A DNA stretch of 64,000 bases from NCBI RefSeq assembly GCF_900119315.1, contig NZ_LT827010.1, positions 2,464,001-2,528,000 on the forward strand. Direction: 5' to 3'. This document shows positions 1 to 7,662 of this stretch, piece after piece. The translations under genes and the position numbers were made by a program. The notes beneath the pieces are model-generated. The model saw nothing but the letters and a program-made list of their open reading frames with translations. It searched no databases and had not been told where the DNA came from. Position 1 is the stretch's first letter; the number at the start of each line of letters is the position of its first letter. Source of the stretch: Actinoplanes sp. SE50/110. GTDB lineage: Bacteria > Actinomycetota > Actinomycetes > Mycobacteriales > Micromonosporaceae.

Positions 1-2
1 CG

Positions 3-527
3 CTCAACCGGTTCGAAGGCCTGAACAACGAGCCGGACATGGAAGCCCCCTGGGCCTACCACTACGCGGGCCGGCCCGACCGTACCGCCGAGGTCGTGCA
101 CTCTGCGCTGACCTGGCAGTTCGGTACCGGTCCCGGCGGGCTGCCCGGCAACGACGACTCCGGCGGCCTGAGCGCCTGGTACGTCTGGGCGTCGCTCGGC
201 CTGTTCCCGGTCGCCGGGCAGAACCTCTTCCTGGTGAACGCCCCCGCCTTCGAACGGGCCGCGATGCGGGTCGGCGACGAGGAGTTCATCATCGAAACGA
301 GCGGACACGTCGACACGCCGATCGGCGTCGACGGTCTCGACCGGGACCCACCCGCCCAGTACGTCCAATCGGCCACCCTCAACGGCAAGCCCCTGCACGC
401 GGCGCACCTCTCGGCGACCGACGTGCACCGCGGCGGCCGGCTGCACCTCAAGCTCGGCCCCGAACCCTCGACGTGGGGACACGGGAACCGCCCGCCGTCC
501 CACTCCTTCACCCCCTTTAAGGAATGA
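3..527 (+). CDS. GH92 alpha-mannosidase, C-terminal part
   Basis: This is the last 174 residues of a glycoside hydrolase family 92 enzyme; the rest lies upstream of the window. The stretch with GNDDSGGLSAWYVWASLGLFP is the highly conserved C-terminal GH92 block, and a beta-sandwich tail with the sequence HVDTPIGVDG follows. GH92 enzymes are calcium-dependent exo-alpha-mannosidases, usually secreted, that trim mannose from glycans. The stop codon lies 6 to 8 bases after an AAGGA ribosome binding site for the next gene, so it is probably co-transcribed with the glycosyltransferase. Substrate linkage cannot be told from this fragment. Confidence 0.85.
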   Translation, partial: LNRFEGLNNEPDMEAPWAYHYAGRPDRTAEVVHSALTWQFGTGPGGLPGNDDSGGLSAWYVWASLGLFPVAGQNLFLVNAPAFERAAMRVGDEEFIIETSGHVDTPIGVDGLDRDPPAQYVQSATLNGKPLHAAHLSATDVHRGGRLHLKLGPEPSTWGHGNRPPSHSFTPFKE

Positions 528-529
528 CC

Positions 530-1792
530 ATGAGCCGTCCTACCCGGAGACTCGTGATCGCGGTCCGCGCCGACCCGGTTATCTGCGGACACTCCGGTGA
601 GGCTCGCAACCTCGCCGAAGTCGCCCTGCACCGGGGCTTCGACGACGTCCGCCTGCTCACCTGGCCGATCCCCGCGCTGCAGGCGGCCGGCCTGCCGCTC
701 AAGCCACTGGACCGGCTGCTGCCGTACAGCGACGGGATCACCGTCGAACGCCCGGAGGCGGTCGGCGACTACCGGGTGCCCGACGGCCGGCACCTGGCCG
801 GACTCACCGGTCGGCTCGTCGAACTGCTCAGCGACGGCGTGCCCACGGTCTGCCTGTCGATGTACCTGGTTCCGCACACTCAGGTGATCAACGACGCGGT
901 CACCGCGGCCCGGGCCGCCGGCTTCAACCCGCAGGTCCACACCATCGCCAAAGCGGTCGGCTCGGACGTCACGAACGTGATCCGCTCGTGCCTGCGCGAA
1001 GGCCGGTTCGGTGCGGCCACCGTGCTGATGACCACCTTCCTGGCCAGCGACGAGGTGGTCGCCGTCTCCGAATACACCAAGGACGAGATCATCGCCTCGG
1101 CCGAGGAGGTCGACGCGCACTGCGGCACCAGCTTCGCGAGCCAGTGCCGTGACCGGGTGACAGTCAGCTACCCGCCGATCGACTCGTCGGCCTTCCTCAG
1201 CCTCGGCGACGACGCGATCGACGAGGCGTTGGAGAAGCGCGGCCTCAAACGCGGCAAGTACATCCTGTTCCTGTCCCGGGTGGCCCGCGCCAAAGGCATC
1301 TACGACCTGGTCATCGCCTATGGCCAGATGCAGTGCCGGGAAGAGGTGCCGCTGGTCGTCGCCGGCAACGGCCCGGCCCTCGAACACGTCCGGGCGATGG
1401 CCAAGGAAGACGAGCGGATCATCTTCCTCAACGACGTCGACGACGACGAGAAGCCACTCCTGATGGCCGGGTGCGCCGCCTACGCTCTGCCCACCAAGCC
1501 GGAGCCGGACTTCGTCGAGACCTTCGGCATCGCCCTCGCCGAGAAGATGCTGGCCGGCGGCGGCCCGATCGTCACCACCCTGACCGGCGGCACCGGCGAA
1601 GCGGTCGGCGACACCGCCATCATCGTGGAGGCCGGCGACATCACCGCGCTCGCCGAAGCCCTCGACCGGGTCGTCCTCGACATGCCGGAAACGGAGAAAC
1701 GGGCGATGGAGAGCCGGGCCCGCGACTACGCCATGTCCTTCGACCGCACCGCGGTCTTCGACTCACTCTTCCCTGCCGGCCCTCCCGCCTGA
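530..1792 (+). CDS. GT4-type (GT-B fold) glycosyltransferase
   Basis: A 420-residue protein that transfers a sugar from an activated donor. The C-terminal half has the GT4 pattern: ILFLSRVARAKGIYDLV starts the donor domain, then VVAGNGP, and PDFVETFGIALAEKMLAGG holds the E-x7-E type donor-binding motif. The N-terminal half has no signal peptide, so it should act in the cytoplasm. The ATG at 530 is preferred because AAGGA lies 6 bases before it; an ATG at 524 overlaps the GH92 stop and is also possible. Pairing with a mannosidase suggests mannose-containing glycans, but donor and acceptor are unknown. Confidence 0.8.
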   Translation: MSRPTRRLVIAVRADPVICGHSGEARNLAEVALHRGFDDVRLLTWPIPALQAAGLPLKPLDRLLPYSDGITVERPEAVGDYRVPDGRHLAGLTGRLVELLSDGVPTVCLSMYLVPHTQVINDAVTAARAAGFNPQVHTIAKAVGSDVTNVIRSCLREGRFGAATVLMTTFLASDEVVAVSEYTKDEIIASAEEVDAHCGTSFASQCRDRVTVSYPPIDSSAFLSLGDDAIDEALEKRGLKRGKYILFLSRVARAKGIYDLVIAYGQMQCREEVPLVVAGNGPALEHVRAMAKEDERIIFLNDVDDDEKPLLMAGCAAYALPTKPEPDFVETFGIALAEKMLAGGGPIVTTLTGGTGEAVGDTAIIVEAGDITALAEALDRVVLDMPETEKRAMESRARDYAMSFDRTAVFDSLFPAGPPA

Positions 1793-1794
1793 CG

Positions 1795-1874
1795 CCCCTG
1801 CCGAGCCCCGCCCCTGCTGAGCCCCGCACCTGCCGAGCCCCGCTTCTGCTGAGCTCCGCTTCTGCCGAGCCCCG
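1795..1874. repeat. Tandem repeat, five 16-bp units
   Basis: Five imperfect copies of a unit like CCCCTGCCGAGCCCCG fill the gap behind the glycosyltransferase gene. The transposon described below inserted directly after the array, in what looks like a sixth, partial unit. Confidence 0.8.
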
Positions 1875-1876
1875 CC

Positions 1877-1900
1877 CCTCCCGGGACTCTGTTGGCGAAT
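1877..1900. repeat. Left transposon end: target duplication plus inverted repeat
   Basis: CCTCCCGG (1877-1884) is the target copy and GACTCTGTTGGCGAAT (1885-1900) the terminal inverted repeat, identical to the complement of the right end. Confidence 0.9.
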
Positions 1901-1970
1901 TCCGAAGTAGATGCTCGCCCCGGCATGATCTCTGCTGATCATGTTCGGGGCGTTCGTCGTGGAGGTTGGG

Positions 1971-3698
1971 GTGTCGCTGCGTCCGATGGACCTGCGTGAG
2001 GTTCCGGAGCTGACTGCTCGGGTGGCCCGGACCGCGTTCCCGGCCGGGACTGCCGCGATGCGGGTGCGGGACGCCCTCGGGCCGATCTTCACTGACGACA
2101 TGTTCCGCGGCGCTTTCCCGTCGCGGGGCAAACCGGCGCTGTCTCCTGCCCGGTTGGCCTTGGTGTCGGTGTTGCAGTTCGCCGAAGGCCTGGCGGACCG
2201 GCAGGCCGCGGACGCCGTACGTGCCCGCATCGACTGGAAGTACGCCTTCGGCCTGGAGCTGACCGACCCGGGCTTCGACTACTCGGTGCTCTCGGAGTTC
2301 CGCTCCCGGTTGATCAACGGCGGCCTGGAGCAGGCCGTATTCACTGCCGTAGTCGACGCCGCCCGAGCGACTGGCCTGGTGAAGGGCGGGGGGGAAGCAG
2401 CGCACCGACTCGACCCACGTGATCACGGCGGTGCGCGAGGTCAACCGGCTGGAACGCTGTATCGAGACGATGCGCGCCGCGCTGAACGCCCTCTCGGTGC
2501 TGGCGCCGACCTGGGTGGCGGCGCTGGCGGACGCGGAGTGGTTCGACCGCTACAGCGACCGCCCGGAGCAGTACCGCCTGCCCGCACCGGGAACCCGCAA
2601 GCGGATCGCGCTTGCCGAACAGGTCGGCGCGGACGGCTCCCGGCTGATGACGGCGGTGTTCGCCGGCGACGCACCCGCGCACCTGCGCCAGGTGGAGGCC
2701 GTAGAGGTCCTGCGGCAGACCTGGGTCCAGGAGTACGCCATCACCTCTACCGACGACGGACAGGAGCGGATCGTGTGGCGGCACCCGAAGGACTGCCCGC
2801 CGGGTGCGGTGCGCCTGGCCAGCCCCTACGACACCGATGCGCGTAACGCCGTCAAGCGGGATACCTCCTGGTCGGGCTACAAGGTCCACCTCACCGAAAC
2901 CTGTGACCCCGACGAGGTCCACCTGATTACCCACGTGGCCACCACCGTCGCCACCACCCCGGACACCGGCATGATCGCTGAGGTCCACCGCGACCTTGCC
3001 CAACGGGACCTGTTGCCCTCGGTGCATCTGGCCGACGCCGGCTACGTCAACGCGCGCATCTGGTGTCCGCCCGCCGTGACCACGACGTCACGCTGATCGG
3101 CCCGGTGCAAGCCTCCACGGTGCGTAAGGCCGACAGCGGGTTCGGCCCGTCCGCCTTCACCATCGACTGGGATACCCGCACCGCAACCTGTCCCGGCGGC
3201 CAGACCACGACGAACTGGCGAGAGGCGACCAGCCATCGCGGAACCCCCGTCAGCCGGATCCGGTTCCTGAAAACCCAGTGCCAGCCTTGCCCGGTCCGCA
3301 GTCAATGCACCACGTCAGGTTCCCGCAACCTCACCCTGCGCCCCCGGGAGGAGCACGAAGCGCTCCAGTTGGCCCGAGCTGACCAGTCCACGGCCGAGTG
3401 GAAACGCCGCTACCAACCCCGGGCCGGCATCGAGGCCACCATCTCCCAAGGTGTCCGCAGCTTCAACCTCCGCCGGTCGCGCTACCGCGGCCTGGCCAAG
3501 ACGTCCCTGCAGCACCAGTTCACAGGCGCCGCGATCAACGTCAACCGCATCGGCGCGTGGCTCGACGGCCGCCCTCACGGACTAACCCGCATGTCCCACT
3601 TCGCCGCCCTGCGCCCGGGGCCTGACGATCTGAGACGGCCTACCCGGACGGTGCCAGCTGGCCGCCCTCGGGGAGGCGGAGCAGGCTGCTCTGAGTAA
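1971..3698 (+). pseudogene. IS1182 family transposase, two frameshifts
   Basis: Three overlapping frames add up to one IS1182 transposase of about 575 residues. The start is the GTG at 1971, with GGAGG six bases before it, giving MSLRPMDLREVPELTARVAR at the N-terminus. The first break is a run of seven G at 2388-2394 where six restore the usual GLVKGRGKQRTDSTHV. The second lies near 3050-3060, where one base is missing between GYVNAR and LVSARRDHDV. The catalytic-domain landmarks HLADAGY and YQPRAGIEATISQG are present but in different frames. Unless both breaks are sequencing errors or are bypassed, no active transposase is made. Confidence 0.85.
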
Positions 3699-4088
3699 CC
3701 GAGAGTTGCATCAGCCGTCGACGCGCCGATCCTACGAACGTGCTCAACTGCCGATGAGAGCGCGTTACACCGAGGCGGAATCTCAGTTAGTCGAGGTTTG
3801 GTCTGGTATTTACCCTGCCATTACCAAAGGACGATAATTAGGTTGATTCTAGGACTTCTTTGGAGCTTGGTCAGGTGTGCAACGTCCGCCATTAAACCGT
3901 TCCGGGAGTCGCGAAGATGGGCATTCTTCTGGCAAGTGGGAGTCGACCCTGAGACCGGGCGACGATCAGCGCGCCGAGATGCGCGAGGACGTAGTGGGTC
4001 CCAACCTGATCGGGCAGCCGGGCGAAATCGCGTTGGTGAATACCTCAGCGCGGCGGCCTTCGGGTGTTTGATGATTGGGCCACGCACG
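3699..4088. other. Gene-free stretch inside the transposon
   Basis: No convincing gene was found between the transposase and the lectin. The segment is less GC-rich than the rest of the window, mostly at 3770-3900. It may hold the lectin promoter or decayed DNA from the donor. On the minus strand around 3920-4050 a short frame reads LPDQVGTHYVLAHLGALI, which looks protein-like but could not be assigned. Confidence 0.4.
3809..3838 (+). promoter_or_regulatory. Possible promoter for the lectin gene
   Basis: TTTACC (3809-3814) and GATAAT (3833-3838) are spaced by 18 bases in a locally AT-rich patch. They lie about 250 bases ahead of the lectin start, which would leave a long leader. The match is plausible but unsupported otherwise. 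Confidence 0.3.
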
Positions 4089-4742
4089 ATGTCGACGGCC
4101 TCGATGAAGGGATATGCGGTGATTCTCAAGCTCAAGCTTTGTGTGCTCGTGGCGAGTTGCGCGGTGGTGGCGGCACCCGCGGGTCCTGCCTCAGCGGCTC
4201 CTGACGCGACCACCACAGCCGCCGACCCAGCGGTCGCTTTCGTGGAACTCCGGCGGGCGATGGCCTTGACCGGCACGAAGGTCGCCGACTCCTCGCCGTT
4301 CAACCTGCACGTGGCCGGGCGCGGGAGTGGGTACTGCCTGGACAACTTCGCCTCCGGAGAGGGCCGGAACAACTCGCCGGTAGGTTTGTGGACCTGCAAT
4401 GGCGGTCGCACGGAGCTCTGGCGGTGGCGCATCTTCAATCAAAACATCTATTACGGCGTCGAGCTGGTCAATAACGCGAGTGGACGCTGCCTGGACTATC
4501 CGGCCTCGATGGGAAACACGGTCGGTGCGCAATTCAATGTATACGATTGCCGGGACGGTTCCGCGCCGGGCCAGAACTTCCACCTCACCAACGCGTCCGG
4601 CGGTGTCGCGATGGAGTCGCAGGCGACCAACAACGCGGTCGCCGTAGACGCGTTTACCTCCAAGTGGCACGGCGACGGCAGCCCGGTCGGTCTCTGGTAT
4701 TACAGCTCTCCCGGAAACGCCTTCCAGCACTGGTACCAGTAG
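4089..4742 (+). CDS. Secreted ricin-type beta-trefoil lectin
   Basis: A 217-residue protein with an N-terminal signal peptide (basic start, then the hydrophobic run LCVLVASCAVVAA, with likely cleavage after GPASA). The rest is a single carbohydrate-binding beta-trefoil, with repeats that carry SGRCLDYP and end in Q-x-W-like elements such as WRWRI and FQHWYQ. No catalytic domain is attached, so it probably binds sugars outside the cell. The start is uncertain: in-frame ATGs at 4071, 4089 and 4104 lack clear ribosome binding sites. It is a passenger of the transposon, and its AT-richer codons suggest a different origin from the host genes. Confidence 0.75.
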   Translation: MSTASMKGYAVILKLKLCVLVASCAVVAAPAGPASAAPDATTTAADPAVAFVELRRAMALTGTKVADSSPFNLHVAGRGSGYCLDNFASGEGRNNSPVGLWTCNGGRTELWRWRIFNQNIYYGVELVNNASGRCLDYPASMGNTVGAQFNVYDCRDGSAPGQNFHLTNASGGVAMESQATNNAVAVDAFTSKWHGDGSPVGLWYYSSPGNAFQHWYQ

Positions 4743-4928
4743 TAGAAAATAGGCATCCGGAAAGACTAATCGCCACGTCCATCGGCATCCGGATCTGCCG
4801 CGACGACCGCGTCGGCACCCGACGAGCCATCACGCTGCGTGTGCCCTGGTCCGTGCTGAACGGCGCACCATCATGCCGAAAGTAGCGCGTCGATCTTCCC
4901 TCATCCATCTCGGTGGCCCCCGGCGCCG

Positions 4929-5414
4929 TCAACCACGTTCAACGAGATCAACGCCTGCCTGCGCGGGGTGGGACGCCCATAGTCCCTCGGCAACCCCAGC
5001 GGTCAGCCGACCTCGATAAACATCGATTTTATGATTGATGAGAGTGAGGCTTTCCTGCACCTCGGCGAGTCTGGCGACGACCTCCGCGCGGTGCGCCTCC
5101 AGGACGGCAAGGCGTTCCTGCTCGTTGCCGTGTCCGGAGGAGACCAGCTCAGCGTAACGACGGATCGTCTTGATAGGCATGCCGGTGGCCCGCAGCTTTG
5201 TACAGGCCGTGATCCAGTCGAGGTCGAACTGGCGGTAGCGCCGCCGACCGGCGGCGGTGCGGTCAATGGCAGCGACCATCAGGCCGGCACGTTCGTAGTA
5301 GCGCAGGGTGTGCACGCTGATCCCGGTGCGACGGGCGGCCTCGGCGATGGTCACACCCACGGTCGGGATGGAGGACGTGGATTCTGGTGTCGGCCCCGGC
5401 TTGACTTCGAGCAC
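4929..5414 (-). CDS. MerR family transcriptional regulator
   Basis: A 161-residue regulator. After about 20 unstructured residues comes a typical MerR winged helix, TIAEAARRTGISVHTLRYYERAGL, then a long coiled-coil dimer helix (VLEAHRAEVVARLAEVQESL). No cysteine-rich metal site is visible, so the effector is probably organic rather than metal. The GTG at 5414 is preferred, with AGGA eight bases upstream; a GTG at 5354 would remove the extra N-terminus. It is divergent from the dehydrogenase, whose promoter has the distorted MerR spacing, so it should control that gene. Confidence 0.85.
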   Translation of the reverse strand: MLEVKPGPTPESTSSIPTVGVTIAEAARRTGISVHTLRYYERAGLMVAAIDRTAAGRRRYRQFDLDWITACTKLRATGMPIKTIRRYAELVSSGHGNEQERLAVLEAHRAEVVARLAEVQESLTLINHKIDVYRGRLTAGVAEGLWASHPAQAGVDLVERG

Positions 5415-5431
5415 GCTCGAAATCCTAGCGT
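5401..5431 (+). promoter_or_regulatory. MerR-type promoter with operator in a 19-bp spacer
   Basis: TTGACT (5401-5406) and TAGCGT (5426-5431) are 19 bases apart, the long spacing typical of MerR-controlled promoters. Between them lies a perfect inverted repeat, TTCGAGC-AC-GCTCGAA (5406-5421). The predicted transcription start falls at about 5438, one base before the ATG of the dehydrogenase, so its mRNA would be leaderless. On the minus strand TAGGAT at 5427-5422 could serve the regulator itself. Confidence 0.7.
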
Positions 5432-5438
5432 TCTGGTC

Positions 5439-6149
5439 ATGACCGCAACGCTGATCTCCGGAGCGAATAAGGGTCTCGGCTTCGAGACCGCCCGCCAGCT
5501 CATCGCCGCAGGACACACCGTCTATGTAGGAAGTCGCGACATCGAACGCGGACGCCGGGCCGCCCAGCAGTTGGGCGCCCGGGCAGTCCAGCTCGACGTC
5601 ACCGACGACGCGTCCGTGGCCGCCGCCGTCAAGACCGTCGAAGCCGAGGAAGGGCTGGACGTGCTCATCAACAACGCCGGCATTCAGGCGGAGCTGAGTG
5701 AGAACAACGTCGTGATCGGCGCGGCCGAGCTGACGGCCGAGGTGATGCGCCAGACGTTCGAGACGAACGTCTTCGGCCTGGTGCGCGTCCTCCACGCGTT
5801 CCTGCCGTTGCTGCAGCGCTCCACCAACCCGGTCGTCGTCAACGTCAGTAGCGGTCTGGCCTCGCTCACCCGGGTCACCACCCGCGGTCACGCGGCATTC
5901 GCCTACCCGGGAGTCGCCTATCCGGCGTCGAAGACCGCAGTCAACATGATCACCGCGCAATACGCCAAGGCATTCCCGAACATGCGGATCAACGCGGTCG
6001 AACCAGGATTCACCAAAACTGACTTGAACAAGAACACCGGCCGCCAGACCGTCGGGCAGGGCGCCGAAATCATCGTACGAATGGCCCGGACAGGCCCGAA
6101 CGGGCCCACCGGAGGCTACTTCGACGCCGAAGGCCAACTGCCCTGGTGA
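5439..6149 (+). CDS. Short-chain dehydrogenase/reductase
   Basis: A 236-residue classical SDR. It has the nucleotide-binding glycine motif SGANKGLG near residue 7, DVT after strand 3, NNAG near residue 75, and the catalytic pair in YPASK. The family reduces or oxidises carbonyl/alcohol groups with NAD(P)H in the cytoplasm; the substrate here is unknown. The ATG at 5439 starts the conserved N-terminus directly and has no ribosome binding site, consistent with leaderless translation from the promoter ending at 5431. It is the likely target of the divergent MerR protein. Such pairs often answer reactive or toxic organic compounds. Confidence 0.85.
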   Translation: MTATLISGANKGLGFETARQLIAAGHTVYVGSRDIERGRRAAQQLGARAVQLDVTDDASVAAAVKTVEAEEGLDVLINNAGIQAELSENNVVIGAAELTAEVMRQTFETNVFGLVRVLHAFLPLLQRSTNPVVVNVSSGLASLTRVTTRGHAAFAYPGVAYPASKTAVNMITAQYAKAFPNMRINAVEPGFTKTDLNKNTGRQTVGQGAEIIVRMARTGPNGPTGGYFDAEGQLPW

Positions 6150-6314
6150 TCACCTCTGATGCACGCTCATGCCGCCGATAGCGCGCGCCGTGGACCCGTA
6201 ATCGCGTGTCGCAACGTCATGGTGTGGTCCCTACGCGGCCGTGGGAGGCAACTGGGCGGGGTGGGGGCGGGCCGTCAGCCTTGTCCGCCCCGCCCCTGTT
6301 AAGCGACGGGGCGG

Positions 6315-6338
6315 ATTCGCCAACAGAGTCCCTCCCGG
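6315..6338. repeat. Right transposon end: inverted repeat plus target duplication
   Basis: ATTCGCCAACAGAGTC (6315-6330) is the exact complement of the left end, and CCTCCCGG (6331-6338) repeats the left target copy. Confidence 0.9.
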
Positions 6339-6430
6339 GGCGGGGCTGATCTTCTGAGACATGCCCCTTCGGAGCGGGGTTGGCCGTTTCCGAGGCCGCC
6401 CGGTGCCGGCGGACCCGATCGCCTTTCCGG

Positions 6431-6904
6431 TCAGATGGCGCCCTTGGCGATCAGGGCGTCCAGCTTGGCGTAGCCCTCGGCGACACCCGTCTCCATGCCG
6501 CTGCGCAGCCAGGCGTCCCGGGCCTCGAAGCTGTCCACCAGCGACTGCCCGTGCAGCCGGGTGCGGCCGTCCCCCAGATCCTCGAAGGTCAGCGTCTCCA
6601 GCGACACCCCGTCCGGCGCACCCTCGAAGGTGAACGTCTGCACGATCCGGCGCGGCCCCACCTCGTGGAAGCAGCCGCGGAACCCGTACTCCTCATCCCC
6701 GCGGACCGCCACGTACCGCCAGGACCCGCCGTCGCGGGCATCCCACTGCTCGATCCGGGCGGTGGTCGAATCCGGCCCGCACCACTGCGCGAACAACTCC
6801 GGGTCGGTGTGCGCCCGGAACAGCTGCTCCGGCGTACCCGCGAAGTCCCGCGTGATCCGGATGATCGGCAGCTTCTCGTCCGCCTCGATCTTCGCCTCGC
6901 TCAT
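6431..6904 (-). CDS. SRPBCC/AHSA1 family protein
   Basis: A 157-residue START-like fold protein of the Aha1 C-terminal (AHSA1) type. Visible hallmarks are RDFAGTPEQLFRAHTDPEL near the start, the WDARDGGSWRY motif, and a C-terminal helix GMETGVAEGYAKLDALI. These proteins bind hydrophobic ligands in a deep cavity; few have known functions. The ATG overlaps the stop of the ArsR gene by four bases (ATGA), so the two are translated together. ArsR-AHSA1 pairs are common in actinobacteria, where the regulator presumably controls both genes. Confidence 0.85.
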   Translation of the reverse strand: MSEAKIEADEKLPIIRITRDFAGTPEQLFRAHTDPELFAQWCGPDSTTARIEQWDARDGGSWRYVAVRGDEEYGFRGCFHEVGPRRIVQTFTFEGAPDGVSLETLTFEDLGDGRTRLHGQSLVDSFEARDAWLRSGMETGVAEGYAKLDALIAKGAI

Positions 6905-7296
6905 TGTGCTCCACCCTCCTGCTCGTCGCGCTCTGACCTGTCTGATCCGTGCCCGTGACGATCCGGCCGCCCGTTGTCGTCCATGGCGCCCAGCACCGAG
7001 TCGAGCCGGCGGTAGCGTTCCTCGGCTCGCCGCCGATACAGCTCGATCCACACGCCGACCTCGCCGAACACATCCGGCTCCAGCCGCACCGACCGCGGTT
7101 GCGGCCCCGGCGGCCGGCTCACCAGCCCTGCGTCCTCCAGCACCTTGAGGTGTTTGTAGACCGCTTGCAGCGACATCCGGTACGGCTCGGCGAGCTGATT
7201 GACCGTCGCATCGCCACCCGCGAGCCGAACCACCATGTCCCGCCGTGTCGGATCCGCCAGCGCCGCGAACACCCGCGACAGCCCATCCACCGCCAT
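6901..7296 (-). CDS. ArsR family transcriptional regulator
   Basis: A 131-residue winged-helix repressor. ALADPTRRDMVVRLAGGDATVNQLAEPYRMSLQ spans the first helices and the helix-turn-helix, followed by VYKHLKVLEDAGLV. There is no ELCVCDL-type metal site, so it is not a classical arsenic sensor. The C-terminal 25 residues are charged and probably disordered. It is first in a two-gene operon with the AHSA1 gene. A perfect palindrome lies 12 bases ahead of its start codon, suggesting autoregulation. Confidence 0.88.
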   Translation of the reverse strand: MAVDGLSRVFAALADPTRRDMVVRLAGGDATVNQLAEPYRMSLQAVYKHLKVLEDAGLVSRPPGPQPRSVRLEPDVFGEVGVWIELYRRRAEERYRRLDSVLGAMDDNGRPDRHGHGSDRSERDEQEGGAQ

Positions 7297-7308
7297 CCCC
7301 GCCCCTCA

Positions 7309-7328
7309 TTTCAACCTTCCGGTTGAAA
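7309..7328. promoter_or_regulatory. ArsR operator candidate 1
   Basis: TTTCAACC-TTCC-GGTTGAAA is a perfect 8-4-8 inverted repeat just upstream of the ArsR start at 7296. The position and symmetry fit a dimeric ArsR binding site. Confidence 0.6.
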
Positions 7329-7356
7329 GCAACCGTAGGCCGATCCTGTGGGGCTG

Positions 7357-7372
7357 TCAACCAAATCGTTGA
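7357..7372. promoter_or_regulatory. ArsR operator candidate 2
   Basis: TCAAC-CAAATC-GTTGA repeats the core of the first palindrome with shorter arms. The two centres are 46 bases apart, so two dimers could bind the same face of the DNA. Confidence 0.4.
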
Positions 7373-7531
7373 AAGACCAGCTAGTAGGTGGTTACCTAGT
7401 CAATGGGAATGGTCGCGCCCATGCCGGCGCCGCAGACGGCCAGCACGGTAGGCGGCCTTCACGGGCAGCTCACGGTCGACCCGCATTCGCCGCCGCTCGG
7501 GGGCGACGACGACGCGCCGGACCGGATCGTG

Positions 7532-7589
7532 CCCGGCGTGCGGGACGGTCTCCGGCCACGCCCGGCGTGCGGGACGGTCTCCGGCCACG
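7532..7589. repeat. Perfect 29-bp tandem duplication
   Basis: Two identical 29-bp units (7532-7560 and 7561-7589) lie in the non-coding gap 7297-7662 between the ArsR promoter and the oxidoreductase stop codon. Apart from the ArsR operators nothing else is recognised in that gap. Confidence 0.8.
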
Positions 7590-7662
7590 CCCCATCCGCC
7601 GCGACCGGTTCATGCTGATCGCGAGCGCCACCTCCGAGCCGCCCGGCTCCTTGACCGCGGCC

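Larger units (their letters stand above)
1885..6330 (+). mobile_element. IS1182-type transposon carrying passenger genes
   Basis: The element is 4446 bp long. Its ends are perfect 16-bp inverted repeats (GACTCTGTTGGCGAAT at 1885-1900 and its complement at 6315-6330). An identical 8-bp target duplication, CCTCCCGG, flanks it at 1877-1884 and 6331-6338. Inside are an IS1182-like transposase with two frameshifts, a secreted ricin-type lectin, and a MerR/short-chain dehydrogenase pair. Ordinary IS1182 elements are about 1.6 to 1.9 kb and carry only the transposase; no inner copy of the end repeat was found just behind the transposase. The middle is visibly less GC-rich than its surroundings. The boundaries are seen directly; movement as one unit is inferred. 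Confidence 0.85.

Noticed and set aside
2388..2394. Programmed frameshifting at the G7 run in the transposase
   Set aside because: IS1182 transposases are normally made from one frame, and a second frameshift further down would still break the protein.
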